Origin: JBDUDK01 sp040002995
GTDB lineage: Bacteria > Actinomycetota > Acidimicrobiia > Acidimicrobiales > Ilumatobacteraceae
Length of the DNA: 64,000 bases
Direction of reading: 5' to 3'
Assembly: GCA_040002995.1 (NCBI GenBank)
Contig: JBDUDK010000020.1
Coordinates: 24,604-88,603 of the forward strand
Within the stretch, counting starts at the first letter, position 1, and every line of letters starts with the position of its first letter. A model generated the notes under the pieces. The model saw only the letters and a program-made list of their open reading frames with translations. It did no database searches and was not told where the DNA came from. Position numbers and translations under genes: made by a program. Below, piece after piece: positions 1 to 9,254 of the stretch.

Positions 1-674
1 TGTTCGACAAGGCCGGCGTGACGATGCTGCTGGTCGCGGCATCGGACGTCCCCACCGGCTTCGTCCTCGCGCAGGCGCTCAAGGACGCGGCCGCCGACAA
101 GTCCGATGTGTTCATCCCAGTCGTCACCGACCAGGGCTGCATCGCCACCTACGACGCGATCAAGTCGCTCGGCGTCAACCCGAGCGTCATCACAACGAGC
201 CAGTGTTCTGGCGCCTCGATGAGCGATCACCTCAAATCGCTTGGTCTGACCGATCCGGTACCCGACGGGTGGTACTTCGGTGGCTACGGGTACAGCTACT
301 ACCGGCCCGACGACGCGTCCGGAATGAATACGTATCTGACGAAGATTGCGAAATATGGCGGTTTGTCCACCACCGGCGCGGCGCTCGACTACTCCCGTTT
401 CGCGGGGCCGATGTTCGCGAACCTCCTCACCGCGGTGAAGTTCATGAACGAACTCGGCCCCGATGGGATCACGCCCGAGGCCATGCGCGACAAGATGAAG
501 ACGTTCACCGGACCAATGATGTTGCAGGCGGGGCCGTTGCAGTGTGGGCTCGGGCTCTTCAAAGCGGCGTGCGCGCACACGATCGGTGTTGAGCAGTACA
601 CCGGCGGGCAGTGGATAAGCGCGGCCGACGCGCTGAACGGCAAACCGATCGCGGTAACGGTCTACGGCACCTGA
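1..674 (+). CDS. ABC transporter substrate-binding protein, branched-chain amino acid type (3' part)
   Basis: The gene enters from outside the window; the first complete codon in frame begins at base 3 and 223 codons remain before the TGA at 672. The visible part looks like the C-terminal lobe of a Leu/Ile/Val-type periplasmic binding protein (Peripla_BP_6 fold): a ligand-lobe strand reading MLLVAASD, an ITTSQCSG stretch, and a final region with two cysteines (QCGLG and KAACAH). It would capture a small ligand outside the membrane and deliver it to an ABC permease encoded upstream. The ligand cannot be told. Its end overlaps the convergent Lrp gene by 13 bases. Family assignment is by overall pattern, without the signal peptide in view. 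Confidence 0.66.
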   Translation, partial: FDKAGVTMLLVAASDVPTGFVLAQALKDAAADKSDVFIPVVTDQGCIATYDAIKSLGVNPSVITTSQCSGASMSDHLKSLGLTDPVPDGWYFGGYGYSYYRPDDASGMNTYLTKIAKYGGLSTTGAALDYSRFAGPMFANLLTAVKFMNELGPDGITPEAMRDKMKTFTGPMMLQAGPLQCGLGLFKAACAHTIGVEQYTGGQWISAADALNGKPIAVTVYGT

Positions 675-1165
675 GATCGGGCTGGTCGGGTCCGCGGGGT
701 CGTCGCTGTCGGGAACCTGGGGCGCCGGTGATGTTGCTCGAGCATGAAAACGGTCTGCGTGTCGTGGATCCCTTCGATGCCGTGTAGCCACTCGAGCACG
801 ACGTCGCGCAGCTCCTCGACGGCGGCGAGACGAACCGTCGCGACGAAGTCGAACGCGCCGGTGGTGAGGCCGAGCTGTTCGAGGCCGGGCAAGAGCAAAA
901 GGTCGTCGCGGACTTCGCGCCAGCGGCGTTGATCGGCGTTGATTAGAACCAGCACGATGATCGGTAAGCCGAGCTTGGCCTCGTCGACGACCGCCGTGAA
1001 GCCCTTCAAAACTCCCTCGGCCTTCAGCCGATCGAGTCGCTGGTAGGCGCTGGCGCGGCTGACGTTCACCGCCGTCGCCAGCTCGTTGATCGACCTCCGG
1101 CCGTCGTCGAGCAGAACCTCGAGCAGGCGACGGTCGATGTCGTCGATTCCAGATCGTCCAGCCAT
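662..1165 (-). CDS. Lrp/AsnC family transcriptional regulator
   Basis: A 167-residue regulator with an N-terminal winged helix-turn-helix (about residues 6-60, with INELATAVNVSRASAYQRLDRL as two consecutive helices) followed by an Lrp-type ligand-binding/oligomerisation domain. I start it at the ATG at 1165 because AAGGAG lies five bases upstream; a GTG six bases further out sits on top of that site. It is divergent from the phenylalanine hydroxylase gene and probably senses an aromatic amino acid and controls the downstream catabolic operon; that role is inferred from position only. The last ~20 residues are Arg/Pro/Thr-rich and overlap the convergent transporter gene. Confidence 0.85.
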   Translation of the reverse strand: MAGRSGIDDIDRRLLEVLLDDGRRSINELATAVNVSRASAYQRLDRLKAEGVLKGFTAVVDEAKLGLPIIVLVLINADQRRWREVRDDLLLLPGLEQLGLTTGAFDFVATVRLAAVEELRDVVLEWLHGIEGIHDTQTVFMLEQHHRRPRFPTATTPRTRPARSQVP

Positions 1166-1220
1166 CGTCACTCCTTGACTCTAATAATGGATATTTTGCT
1201 CTCCAAAGCCAAATTTCGTT

Positions 1221-1280
1221 CAATTCTGTCGGAGATCTGGTACGAGAGCGAGACAACATCGCTCGCCGCGACCAGAATTG
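1221..1280. promoter_or_regulatory. Inverted repeat in the divergent lrp / phenylalanine hydroxylase promoter region
   Basis: The 120-base gap between the two divergent starts is much more AT-rich than its surroundings. It contains CAATTCTG at 1221-1228 and its exact reverse complement CAGAATTG at 1273-1280, 44 bases apart, the second only five bases before the hydroxylase start codon. Paired sites on one helix face are usual for Lrp-family proteins, so I read these as candidate operator half-sites. The pairing is seen; the regulator binding there is inference. Confidence 0.45.
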
Positions 1281-1285
1281 CGTGC

Positions 1286-2137
1286 ATGAAGTCTGCCGTT
1301 GACGCCCGTGTTGTCGATCTGCCCGCCGATCACCCTGGTGTGCACGATCCCGAGTACCGCCGCCGACGCGACGAGATCGCCACGCTGGCCAGCAAGTACC
1401 GCAGGGGCGCGCCCGTGCCCACCGTTGCGTACACCGAGGAGGAGCACGCGCTCTGGCGCCTCGTGGCCGGTGAGCTCTACGCCGCATATGAAGGTGCGGC
1501 CGTCGAGGAGTACCGGCGTGCCGCCGCGGAGTTGGCCCTGCCCCTCGATCGGCTCCCGCAGCTGGCTGAGGTCAGCAAATGTCTCATCGCGTCGACCGGC
1601 TTCCGCTTCGAACCGGTGAACGGTCTTCTCGAGACTCGCGAGTTCTGGTCGTATCTCGCCGAGCGCCGCTTCCCCTCCACCCAATACATCCGTCACGCGT
1701 CCGTTCCGCGTTACACACCGGAACCCGACGTGATCCACGAGTTGTTGGGCCATGCCAACGCGCTCGCGTCGCCGATGTTCGCCGACCTCTACGCCGCGTT
1801 CGGCCATACGTCGAGTCGCGTCGAGACGGAGGAGGCGCTCGCCTTCCTCGGTCGAATTTTCTGGTTCACGATGGAGTTCGGTGTGGCGTGGGAGCGCGGT
1901 GAGCCCCGGGCCTACGGCGCCGGACTGCTGTCATCGTTCGGCGAGCTCGCGGCGTTCCCGAAGGCCACCATCCGGCCGTTCGACCTGGCCGCCATGGGAA
2001 CCATGACCTATGACATCACGACGTACCAACCGGTCCTGTTCGGCGCCGCTTCCATGGTGGCGATGGCTCATGACCTCGGGACGTTTGTGGAGACCTACGA
2101 CGACGACGCACACCAGCGGCTGATCGCCGCAGCCTGA
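1286..2137 (+). CDS. phhA: Phenylalanine 4-hydroxylase
   Basis: A pterin- and Fe(II)-dependent hydroxylase of 283 residues that converts phenylalanine to tyrosine, the entry step of the pathway encoded by this operon. The iron ligands are visible: H151 and H156 in HELLGH and E197 in TMEFG, with the 5- and 41-residue spacings of bacterial PheH. The length fits the bacterial monomeric, regulatory-domain-free form. An in-frame extension back to 1175 exists but runs through the AT-rich promoter and has no homology-like content, so the ATG at 1286 is preferred; no Shine-Dalgarno sequence precedes it, so the mRNA may be leaderless. The dioxygenase gene follows after 25 bases. Confidence 0.93.
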   Translation: MKSAVDARVVDLPADHPGVHDPEYRRRRDEIATLASKYRRGAPVPTVAYTEEEHALWRLVAGELYAAYEGAAVEEYRRAAAELALPLDRLPQLAEVSKCLIASTGFRFEPVNGLLETREFWSYLAERRFPSTQYIRHASVPRYTPEPDVIHELLGHANALASPMFADLYAAFGHTSSRVETEEALAFLGRIFWFTMEFGVAWERGEPRAYGAGLLSSFGELAAFPKATIRPFDLAAMGTMTYDITTYQPVLFGAASMVAMAHDLGTFVETYDDDAHQRLIAAA

Positions 2138-2162
2138 TCACGAATCACCGGAGGGTTCTTTG

Positions 2163-3290
2163 ATGTCTACCGTTGCTACGAGTCCCGCCACTGCGAAGTC
2201 CGCCGCCGAGTTGCTCCGCGGTTGGGACAGAGTCGAGTTCTGGGTCGGTAACGCCCGGACGACGGCGCAGTTCTTCTGTTCGGCCTTGGGCTTTCGGGTC
2301 ACGGCCTACGCGGGCCCCGAAACAGGCGTCGCCGATCGGGCGTCGTACGTGCTCGAGCAGAACGGCATCCGGTTCGTCGTCACCGCCGGCCTCACAGCCG
2401 ATTCGCCCATTGCCGCCCACGTACGTATGCACGGCGACGGCATCCGCGACCTCGCGTGGTCGGTCGAAGATGCGGGCGCGGCATTCGCGTCGGCAGTGGC
2501 GCGCGGCGCGCGCGTCGTTGAGCCTCCGCACGAGGTTCGCGACGACAACGGTGTGATGACACTCGCGTCGGTGGCCACGTATGGCGAGACCGTGCACACG
2601 TTCGTCGACCGGAGCGGCTACACGGGTGTGTTCGCCCCCGGCTTCACGGCGGAAAACCTCCCGCCCGTGCCGCAGGGACCCGACGTCGGTTTGCTGAAGA
2701 TCGATCACGTCGTGGGCAACATCGCCAAGGGCACGCTGGCGACGTGGATCGCGTTTTACGAGGAAGTGCTGGGGTTCCGCGAGCTGATTCACTACTCCGA
2801 GGAGCAGATCCGTACCGAGTACTCTGCGCTCATGTCCACCGTTGTGTGGAACGGCGACAAGATCGTCATGCCACTCAACGAGCCCGCCGACGGCCGGCGC
2901 AAGAGCCAGATTCAGGAGTACCTCGACACCTACGGCGGCCCGGGCGTGCAGCACATCGCCCTACGCACCGACGACATCTTCGCGACGGTAAGGGCGCTAC
3001 GCGACCGCGGTGTGCGCTTTCTGACCACGCCGCCGTCGTATTACGACGATGTGCGTGAGCGCCTCGCCCACCTCGACCTGCCGTGGGACGTGCTGAGCGA
3101 CCTTGGCGTGCTCGTCGACGAGGACCAGGACGGCCACCTGCTACAGATCTTCACCGAGAACATCAGCGACCGGCCGACGGTGTTCCTCGAGATCATCCAG
3201 CGCGAGGGTTGCAAGGGCTTCGGCGAGGGCAACTTCAAGGCCCTTTTCGAGGCGATCGAGCGCGAGCAGGCGCGGCGGGGCAACCTGTAG
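2163..3290 (+). CDS. hpd: 4-hydroxyphenylpyruvate dioxygenase
   Basis: A 375-residue Fe(II) enzyme turning 4-hydroxyphenylpyruvate into homogentisate with release of CO2. It has the two vicinal-oxygen-chelate domains of HPPD: an N-terminal, non-catalytic one (about residues 15-160) and a catalytic C-terminal one with the facial triad H182 (IDHVVGN), H264 (QHIALRTDDI) and E343 (FLEIIQR). GGAGGG seven bases before the ATG at 2163 fixes the start; a TTG three bases earlier is also in frame. It is the second gene of the operon. Confidence 0.95.
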   Translation: MSTVATSPATAKSAAELLRGWDRVEFWVGNARTTAQFFCSALGFRVTAYAGPETGVADRASYVLEQNGIRFVVTAGLTADSPIAAHVRMHGDGIRDLAWSVEDAGAAFASAVARGARVVEPPHEVRDDNGVMTLASVATYGETVHTFVDRSGYTGVFAPGFTAENLPPVPQGPDVGLLKIDHVVGNIAKGTLATWIAFYEEVLGFRELIHYSEEQIRTEYSALMSTVVWNGDKIVMPLNEPADGRRKSQIQEYLDTYGGPGVQHIALRTDDIFATVRALRDRGVRFLTTPPSYYDDVRERLAHLDLPWDVLSDLGVLVDEDQDGHLLQIFTENISDRPTVFLEIIQREGCKGFGEGNFKALFEAIEREQARRGNL

Positions 3291-3326
3291 CACCGGCTGA
3301 GTCACCTGTAGCACAGTGGGTGTTCG

Positions 3327-4922
3327 ATGACGGTGAAACCGAGGTCGGCACTCCAGGCGATGCTCACCTATACGCCGGGGCGCTCGGCCGAGGCGGCCAT
3401 GCAGGACTATTCGCTTGCCTCGGCGATCAAGCTGGCCTCGAACGAGGTGTCGCTGGCGCCGCTGGCTTCCGTGCAGGCCGTGATCGCCCAGGCGGCGGCG
3501 GAGGTCAATCGGTATCCCGAGCACACGGCGCCCGGGCTCAAACATCGCCTCGCCGAAGTTCTGGGTGTCGACCCCACGTGGGTCGGCGTCGGCTGCGGCT
3601 CGGTCGCGATCATCCAGCAACTGTTTCTCGCGTTTGTCGATCCCGGTGATGAAGTCGCTTTCCCCTGGCGGTCGTTCGAGGCCTATCCCATCGATGCGGC
3701 GCAGGCCGACGCGGTCGCCCGCCTCGTACCACTTCGCCGCGACGCGTTCGACATGAGCGCGCTGGCCGATGTCCTGAACGATCGGACTCGCCTCGTGCTG
3801 CTCGCCAGCCCCAACAATCCGACTGGTTCAGCCGTACGACGAGGACAGCTCGACGCGTTTTTCGAGCGCGTCGCCCCGACGACTCTCGTGGTCCTCGACG
3901 AGGCCTACCACGAGTTCGTGACGGGCGCCGACGTGCCTGACGGTCTCGACTATGTACGCCGCTTCGACAACGTCGCGGTCCTGCGCACGTTCTCGAAGGC
4001 GTACGGCCTCGCAGGATTGCGTATCGGGTACGTCGTGGCCCGGCCTGAGGTCGTCGACGCCCTCGAGAAAGTGAGGGCGCCGTTTTCAGTGAGCTCGGTA
4101 GCGCAGCGCGCGGCTTTGGCTTCGCTCGACGCGTGGGACGAGCTCGCTGATCGATGCCGGGCGATCGTGGCCGAGCGCGGGCGGGTGGCTCAAGCGCTGC
4201 GCCGTCGAGGCTTCTCGGTGCCGGAGTCGCAGGGGAACTTCATCTACCTACCGTCGGGGGAGGTCACCGTCGATCTGGTCGCGGCGATGGAGCGCCACGG
4301 TGTGGTGACCCGCGGGTTCGCCGGCGACGGCATTCGTGTCACCGTCGGCCAGCCCGACGAGAACGAGCAGTTTCTGGCCGCGTTCGATGCGGCGCGTCTC
4401 GATCTCGACCTCGAAGGCTCGTGGCGGTTGCCCGTCGGCGATCGCGCTGCCGCCACTGCTGACTGGCTTGATCGTCTGCATCTCGTGCGGGCCCGGCTCG
4501 ACGAACACGCGAGAGGCGTGCACGCCGGGCTCACCGCTCCCGACCCGCCGAGTGGTGAACGTTGGGAAGCCGGGCAGGTGTGGGCGCACCTGGGTGAGAT
4601 CGGCGAGTACTGGCTCGGAGAACTCGAGCCCGTGTTGGCCGGTGGGGGTGAGCCGGCGCCGTTCGGGCGCGTGAAATCGAACCCCGCCCGCATCGCCGCC
4701 ATAGAGACGGGTCGAGCATTGGCGTCCGACCGGCACCTCAAGCAGGTACAGCGGTGTGCCGATCGGCTCGAGGCCATCATCTGCGGCCTCTCCGACTCCG
4801 AGTGGCGAGCGATCGGACGTCACTCGACGCTTGGCGACATGAGCCTCGACCGGATTCTCGAGGAGTTCCTCGTAGGTCACTACGAGCAGCACGCCGACCA
4901 ACTCGACACGCTGTGTCCGTGA
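3327..4922 (+). CDS. Fusion: HisC-like (probable tyrosine) aminotransferase + C-terminal DinB-fold domain
   Basis: Residues ~1-365 form a fold-type I PLP aminotransferase of the histidinol-phosphate/aromatic group: SPNNPTG, DEAYHEF, and the PLP lysine K224 in TFSKAYGLAGLRIGY. In this operon it most likely makes 4-hydroxyphenylpyruvate from tyrosine, the step between the two preceding genes; no histidine-biosynthesis gene is near. Residues ~375-531 are a DinB/maleylpyruvate-isomerase-like four-helix domain that keeps a possible metal triad: H421 (WAHLGE), H518 and H522 (GHYEQHADQ). This tail is absent from ordinary HisC proteins of ~360 residues. There is no stop or frame change at the join. 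The tail's function is unknown; isomerisation of maleylacetoacetate is a candidate (see findings). Confidence 0.85.
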   Translation: MTVKPRSALQAMLTYTPGRSAEAAMQDYSLASAIKLASNEVSLAPLASVQAVIAQAAAEVNRYPEHTAPGLKHRLAEVLGVDPTWVGVGCGSVAIIQQLFLAFVDPGDEVAFPWRSFEAYPIDAAQADAVARLVPLRRDAFDMSALADVLNDRTRLVLLASPNNPTGSAVRRGQLDAFFERVAPTTLVVLDEAYHEFVTGADVPDGLDYVRRFDNVAVLRTFSKAYGLAGLRIGYVVARPEVVDALEKVRAPFSVSSVAQRAALASLDAWDELADRCRAIVAERGRVAQALRRRGFSVPESQGNFIYLPSGEVTVDLVAAMERHGVVTRGFAGDGIRVTVGQPDENEQFLAAFDAARLDLDLEGSWRLPVGDRAAATADWLDRLHLVRARLDEHARGVHAGLTAPDPPSGERWEAGQVWAHLGEIGEYWLGELEPVLAGGGEPAPFGRVKSNPARIAAIETGRALASDRHLKQVQRCADRLEAIICGLSDSEWRAIGRHSTLGDMSLDRILEEFLVGHYEQHADQLDTLCP

Positions 4923-4932
4923 CGGGGCCACG

Positions 4933-6159
4933 ATGAGCAGTTGGGTCGAGGTTCCCGAGGGTTCCGACTTTCCGATCGAGAACCTGGCGATGGGGGTGGG
5001 CCATCGCAGTAGCGGCCCCGCTCGTCCGTACGTCGCCATCGGTAACCACGCGCTCGATCTCGCCTCGGTGAGTGCGGATGGGTTGTTCGACAACGTGGTC
5101 GGCTCAGAGTTCGATCGACCGTCGTTGAACGCGTTTCTCGCGTTGGGCCCACGTACGTGGGGGGCGGTTCGGGAGCGTCTGACCGAACTCCTTGACGAGG
5201 GAAGCCGCCTCGTCGATCGCGTGCGCCAACACCTGGTGGCGCGCGCGCAGCTGACGATGGTGCTCCCGATCGAGGTCGCCGACTACGTCGACTTCTATTC
5301 CTCGCTTCACCACGCCACGAACCTCGGCCGCATGTTCCGACCCGACGGCGAACCGCTGCTGCCCAACTGGCGCCACCTACCTGTCGGCTACCACGGCCGG
5401 GCGGGCACGGTCGTGGTGAGCGGCGCGTCGATACCGCGGCCATGCGGTCTGCGGACCGATGGCGAGGAGGTCGTGTTCGGCCCGAGCCGCTCACTCGACA
5501 TCGAGCTCGAGGTCGGATTCGTCGTCGGCGCCGGCAGCGAACGTGGCCATCCGGTGCGAGTCGACGACGCCGATCAGCACGTCTTCGGCGCGGTTCTGTT
5601 GAACGACTGGAGCGCCCGCGACATCCAGGCGTTCGAGTATCAGCCGCTCGGTCCGTTTCTTGCCAAGTCGTTCGCCACCTCGATCTCGCCGTGGGTCGTG
5701 CCGCTCGACGCCCTGCGGCCGTTTTTCACCGAGTCACCCGTCCAGGACCCCGCGCCCGCGGAATACCTCCGCGCGACACGCCCGTGGGCGATCCCGTTGG
5801 AGCTCGAAGTCGAACTGAACGCGACGACGATCTCGCGCACCGACTTCACCGATATGTACTGGACATTCGCCCAGCAGCTCGCGCACACGACAGTGAACGG
5901 AGCCTCGTTGCGCCCGGGCGACCTGTACGGATCGGGCACGGTGTCGGGACCGGACCGTACGGCTCGGGGCAGCCTCATCGAGCTGACGTGGCGGGGCTCG
6001 GAACCGCTGGTGCTCGCCGATGGCTCAACGCGCACCTTCCTCGCCGATGGCGACAGCGTGACGATCCGCGGATGGTGCGGCGGTAACGGTTCAGCTCGAA
6101 TTGGATTCGGCGAGGTGCAGGGCACCATCGTCGCGGCAGGTACGAAGGAGAGCTCATGA
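4933..6159 (+). CDS. fahA: Fumarylacetoacetase
   Basis: A 408-residue fumarylacetoacetate hydrolase, the last ring-carbon step of tyrosine breakdown, giving fumarate and acetoacetate. An N-terminal SH3-like domain (about residues 1-115) precedes the FAH catalytic domain. Recognisable stretches are DFYSSLHHATNLGRMF, LNDWSARDIQAFEYQPLGPF, AKSFATSISPWV and GDLYGSGTVSG, which supply metal and substrate ligands in this family. The length matches full-length eukaryote-like FAH rather than the short FAH-domain hydrolases. It begins 10 bases after the aminotransferase stop and its TGA overlaps the next ATG, so the genes are translationally coupled. Confidence 0.95.
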   Translation: MSSWVEVPEGSDFPIENLAMGVGHRSSGPARPYVAIGNHALDLASVSADGLFDNVVGSEFDRPSLNAFLALGPRTWGAVRERLTELLDEGSRLVDRVRQHLVARAQLTMVLPIEVADYVDFYSSLHHATNLGRMFRPDGEPLLPNWRHLPVGYHGRAGTVVVSGASIPRPCGLRTDGEEVVFGPSRSLDIELEVGFVVGAGSERGHPVRVDDADQHVFGAVLLNDWSARDIQAFEYQPLGPFLAKSFATSISPWVVPLDALRPFFTESPVQDPAPAEYLRATRPWAIPLELEVELNATTISRTDFTDMYWTFAQQLAHTTVNGASLRPGDLYGSGTVSGPDRTARGSLIELTWRGSEPLVLADGSTRTFLADGDSVTIRGWCGGNGSARIGFGEVQGTIVAAGTKESS

Positions 6160-7328
6160 CGTATTACCGCAAGGTCGGCGAAGTTCCCCGCAAGCGTCAC
6201 CTGCGCTTCGTGCCTGAGGGCACCGAGAGCTTCGGCAGCGAGGAGCTCATGGGCACCCACGGCTTTTCGCAGTCGTCATCGCTGCTCTACCACCGGTACT
6301 CGCCGTCCGCGATCGTGAGTGCTGAGCCGGTCGACGACAACCGGCCCGAACTGGTGGCCGACGCACCCCTGCTGCCCCGACATTTACGTACGGGGGAACT
6401 GCCGCGCGGCGGCGACGTGGTCAATGGCCGTCAGGTCCTCATGGGCAACGACGACGTGGCCATCGCGTTTGTCGCCGCCGACGCCGACTCCTCGCTCTAT
6501 CGCAACGCGATCGGTGATGAGCTCGTGTATGTCCAGAGCGGCCGAGGTCGACTCGAATCGGTATTCGGCACGCTCGATGTCGCGGCGGGCGATTACGTCG
6601 TGATCCCGATGTCGACCACGGTGCGTTGGGTTGTCACTGCGGGCCCGCTCGAAGCGCTCGTCCTCGAATCCGCCGGTCACCTGAATCCGCCGCAGCGCTA
6701 CCTCAACGACCGGGGACAGTTCGTCGAGGGCTCGCCCTATAGCGAGCGCGACCTTCGCGGTCCGAATGAGGTGCTCGTCGTCGCCGACGATGAAGAGACC
6801 GATGTGCTGGTTCGTCACCGCGGGGGATTGACGCGCTACCGCTATGCGCATCACCCGTTCGACGTCATCGGCTGGGACGGCACGCTCTACCCGTTCGCGT
6901 TGTCGATCCACGACTTTGAGCCCATCGTGGGCGCGATCCATCAGCCGCCGCCCGTGCATCAGACCTTCGAGGGACCGAGCCTCGTGGTGTGTTCGTTCGT
7001 GCCGAGGCCGTTCGACTTCTACCCCGGAGCTATCAAGGTGCCCTACCACCACGCGAACGTCGATTCCGACGAGGTGTTGTTCTATTCGGCGGGGAATTTC
7101 ATGAGTCGGGGCAACTCGGGCATCGGTGTCGGGTCGATCTCCATGCACCCGGCGGGTTTCGTCCACGGTCCTCAACCCGGCAGCCTCGAGCGGGCGATCG
7201 ACGCCGACCGCACCGAAGAACTCGCCGTGATGATCGATACGTTCCACCGCCTGAAGCTCACCGAGACCGCCCGCGCGATCGCGGCTCCCGAATACGCGTG
7301 GACGTGGGCGGCGTCGACCAACCGATGA
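6156..7328 (+). CDS. hmgA: Homogentisate 1,2-dioxygenase
   Basis: A 390-residue cupin-fold Fe(II) dioxygenase opening the homogentisate ring to maleylacetoacetate. The typical N-terminus (YYRKVGEVPRKRH) and the C-terminal iron-site stretches YHHANVDSDE and HPAGFVHGP are present. It is shorter than proteobacterial and human HmgA (about 430-445 residues). The ATG overlaps the preceding stop as ATGA, with AAGGAG upstream; its own stop overlaps the next gene in the same way. The order hydrolase-then-dioxygenase is reversed relative to the pathway. Confidence 0.94.
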   Translation: MTYYRKVGEVPRKRHLRFVPEGTESFGSEELMGTHGFSQSSSLLYHRYSPSAIVSAEPVDDNRPELVADAPLLPRHLRTGELPRGGDVVNGRQVLMGNDDVAIAFVAADADSSLYRNAIGDELVYVQSGRGRLESVFGTLDVAAGDYVVIPMSTTVRWVVTAGPLEALVLESAGHLNPPQRYLNDRGQFVEGSPYSERDLRGPNEVLVVADDEETDVLVRHRGGLTRYRYAHHPFDVIGWDGTLYPFALSIHDFEPIVGAIHQPPPVHQTFEGPSLVVCSFVPRPFDFYPGAIKVPYHHANVDSDEVLFYSAGNFMSRGNSGIGVGSISMHPAGFVHGPQPGSLERAIDADRTEELAVMIDTFHRLKLTETARAIAAPEYAWTWAASTNR

Positions 7329-9238
7329 CCGACCGTCCGCTGTGGACGCCCTCGCCCGAGCGGGTGGCGGCCGCATCGATCACGCGGTTCGCCGGCGGAC
7401 CTTTTGATTACACAGCGCTCCACCGAATCTCGGTCGACGACATGGGCATGTTCTGGTCGAAGGTCTGGGACCACGCCGAGGTATTGGGCGACAAGGGACG
7501 AATCAACTTCGCGGCCGGCCACGACATGGCGAGCGTGCGGTTCTTCCCCGATGCCCACTTGAACGTCGCGCAGAATCTGCTCCGCGGCGGAGGGCCGGCT
7601 GCGGTGATCGCGATCGACGAGTCCGGCGGCCGGCGCCAGCTCTCGTGGGACGCGCTCCGGGCAGAGGTCGGTGCCCTTGCCGCGTGGCTCGGCGATCGTG
7701 GTGTGGGCGCGGGCGACCGCGTTGTGGCATGGATGCCGAACGTGCCCGAGACGCTCGTAACGATGTTGGCAGCCGCCGCGTTAGGCGCTGTGTTCTCGTC
7801 GACCTCACCCGACTTCGGAGTCGACGGCGTGATTGATCGCTTCGGTCAGATCGAACCGAAGGTGCTCGTCGCTACCACCGGCTACCGCTACGGGGGCAAG
7901 GCCTTCGATTGCCTCGAGCGTCTCGGCGATATCCAGGCTCGACTGCCCACCCTGCGCGGCACCCTCCTCGTCGGAGCCAATCGACCCGCACCGGCGACGA
8001 CCCCGTGGGCCGAGGCACTCGCGTTCGGCGATGGATGTGTGCCGAGGTTCGAGCGCATGCCCTTCGATCATCCGTGGTACGTGCTCTTCTCGTCGGGCAC
8101 CACCGGGAAGCCGAAATGCATCGTGCACCGCGCAGGAGGCGTGCTGCTGAAGCATCTCGAGGAGCATCAACTGCAGTGCGACGTCGGACCCGACGACCGC
8201 TTCCTCTACTTCACGACGCCGGGCTGGATGATGTGGAACTGGTTGGCGTCGGTGCTGGCATCGCAAGCCACCGTGGTGCTCTTCGACGGGTCGCCGTTTC
8301 ACCCCGGCCCCGACGCCCTTTGGGACCTCACCGACGCCGAGGGCGTCACGCTGTTCGGCACTTCGGCGAAATACATCGATTCAATGGCCAAGGCCGGTCG
8401 GCGGCCGATGGCCACACACCGCCTCGACACCGTGCGCACGATCGTGTCGACCGGTTCGCCGCTGTCCCCGGAGTCGTTCGTCTACGTATACGACGCGGTC
8501 AAGACCGACGTCCACCTGGCGTCGATTTCGGGAGGCACCGACCTATGCGGCTGTTTCGTCGGCAGCGACCCGACGGGCCCGGTCTGGGCGGGTGAGATCC
8601 AGCGTCCCGCACTCGGCATGGCCGTGGGCGTCGCGGCCGACGATGGTCGCCTTCTCGGGCCCGGCGAGAAAGGCGAGCTGGTGTGCACGGCTCCGTTCCC
8701 GTCGCTTCCACTCGGCTTCTGGGGCGACGACGACGGATCGCGCTACCGCGCCGCGTACTTCGACAAGCGCCCCGGCATGTGGAGCCACGGCGACTTCGCG
8801 TCGTGGACCGAGCACGGGGGCATCGTGATCCACGGCCGCTCCGATGCAACGCTGAACCCAGGTGGCGTGCGTATTGGTACCGCCGAGTTGTACCGCCAGG
8901 TCGAGCAGATGCCAGAGGTGCTCGAAGCGCTCGCCTTCGCGCGTGACGTCGGCGACGATGTCGAAGTCGTCCTCCTCGTCCGTCTCGACGAAGGCATCAC
9001 CCTCGACGACGATCTGGAGAAGGCGATCCGCACGCGCATCCGCACGGGTTGCTCACCACGTCACGTTCCGGCGCTCATCGTGCCGGTCGATGATCTGCCG
9101 CGCACCCGCAGCGGCAAGCTCGCCGAGCTCGCGGTTGCGGATGCCGTCAACGGCCGGACCGTGCGCAGCACCGAGGGCTTGGCCGACAGCGCCACGTTGT
9201 GGACCGCCGTCGACCGGGTGAGAGCGACCACCTACTAG
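7325..9238 (+). CDS. Acetoacetyl-CoA synthetase (acetoacetate-CoA ligase)
   Basis: A 637-residue adenylate-forming enzyme. It shows the AMP-binding loop LFSSGTTGKPKCIVH, the ISGGTDLCGCF region, the hinge/adenosine region WSHGDFASW and the C-terminal catalytic lysine motif RTRSGKLAE. Length and an N-terminal acetyl-CoA synthetase-like cap (WSKVWDHAEV) point to the acetoacetate-specific branch. In context it activates the acetoacetate released by fumarylacetoacetase for thiolysis to two acetyl-CoA. The start codon overlaps the hmgA stop (ATGA); a longer in-frame reading back into hmgA is a shadow of that gene. Confidence 0.92.
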   Translation: MTDRPLWTPSPERVAAASITRFAGGPFDYTALHRISVDDMGMFWSKVWDHAEVLGDKGRINFAAGHDMASVRFFPDAHLNVAQNLLRGGGPAAVIAIDESGGRRQLSWDALRAEVGALAAWLGDRGVGAGDRVVAWMPNVPETLVTMLAAAALGAVFSSTSPDFGVDGVIDRFGQIEPKVLVATTGYRYGGKAFDCLERLGDIQARLPTLRGTLLVGANRPAPATTPWAEALAFGDGCVPRFERMPFDHPWYVLFSSGTTGKPKCIVHRAGGVLLKHLEEHQLQCDVGPDDRFLYFTTPGWMMWNWLASVLASQATVVLFDGSPFHPGPDALWDLTDAEGVTLFGTSAKYIDSMAKAGRRPMATHRLDTVRTIVSTGSPLSPESFVYVYDAVKTDVHLASISGGTDLCGCFVGSDPTGPVWAGEIQRPALGMAVGVAADDGRLLGPGEKGELVCTAPFPSLPLGFWGDDDGSRYRAAYFDKRPGMWSHGDFASWTEHGGIVIHGRSDATLNPGGVRIGTAELYRQVEQMPEVLEALAFARDVGDDVEVVLLVRLDEGITLDDDLEKAIRTRIRTGCSPRHVPALIVPVDDLPRTRSGKLAELAVADAVNGRTVRSTEGLADSATLWTAVDRVRATTY

Positions 9239-9254
9239 CGTCGAGGGATCGCCC

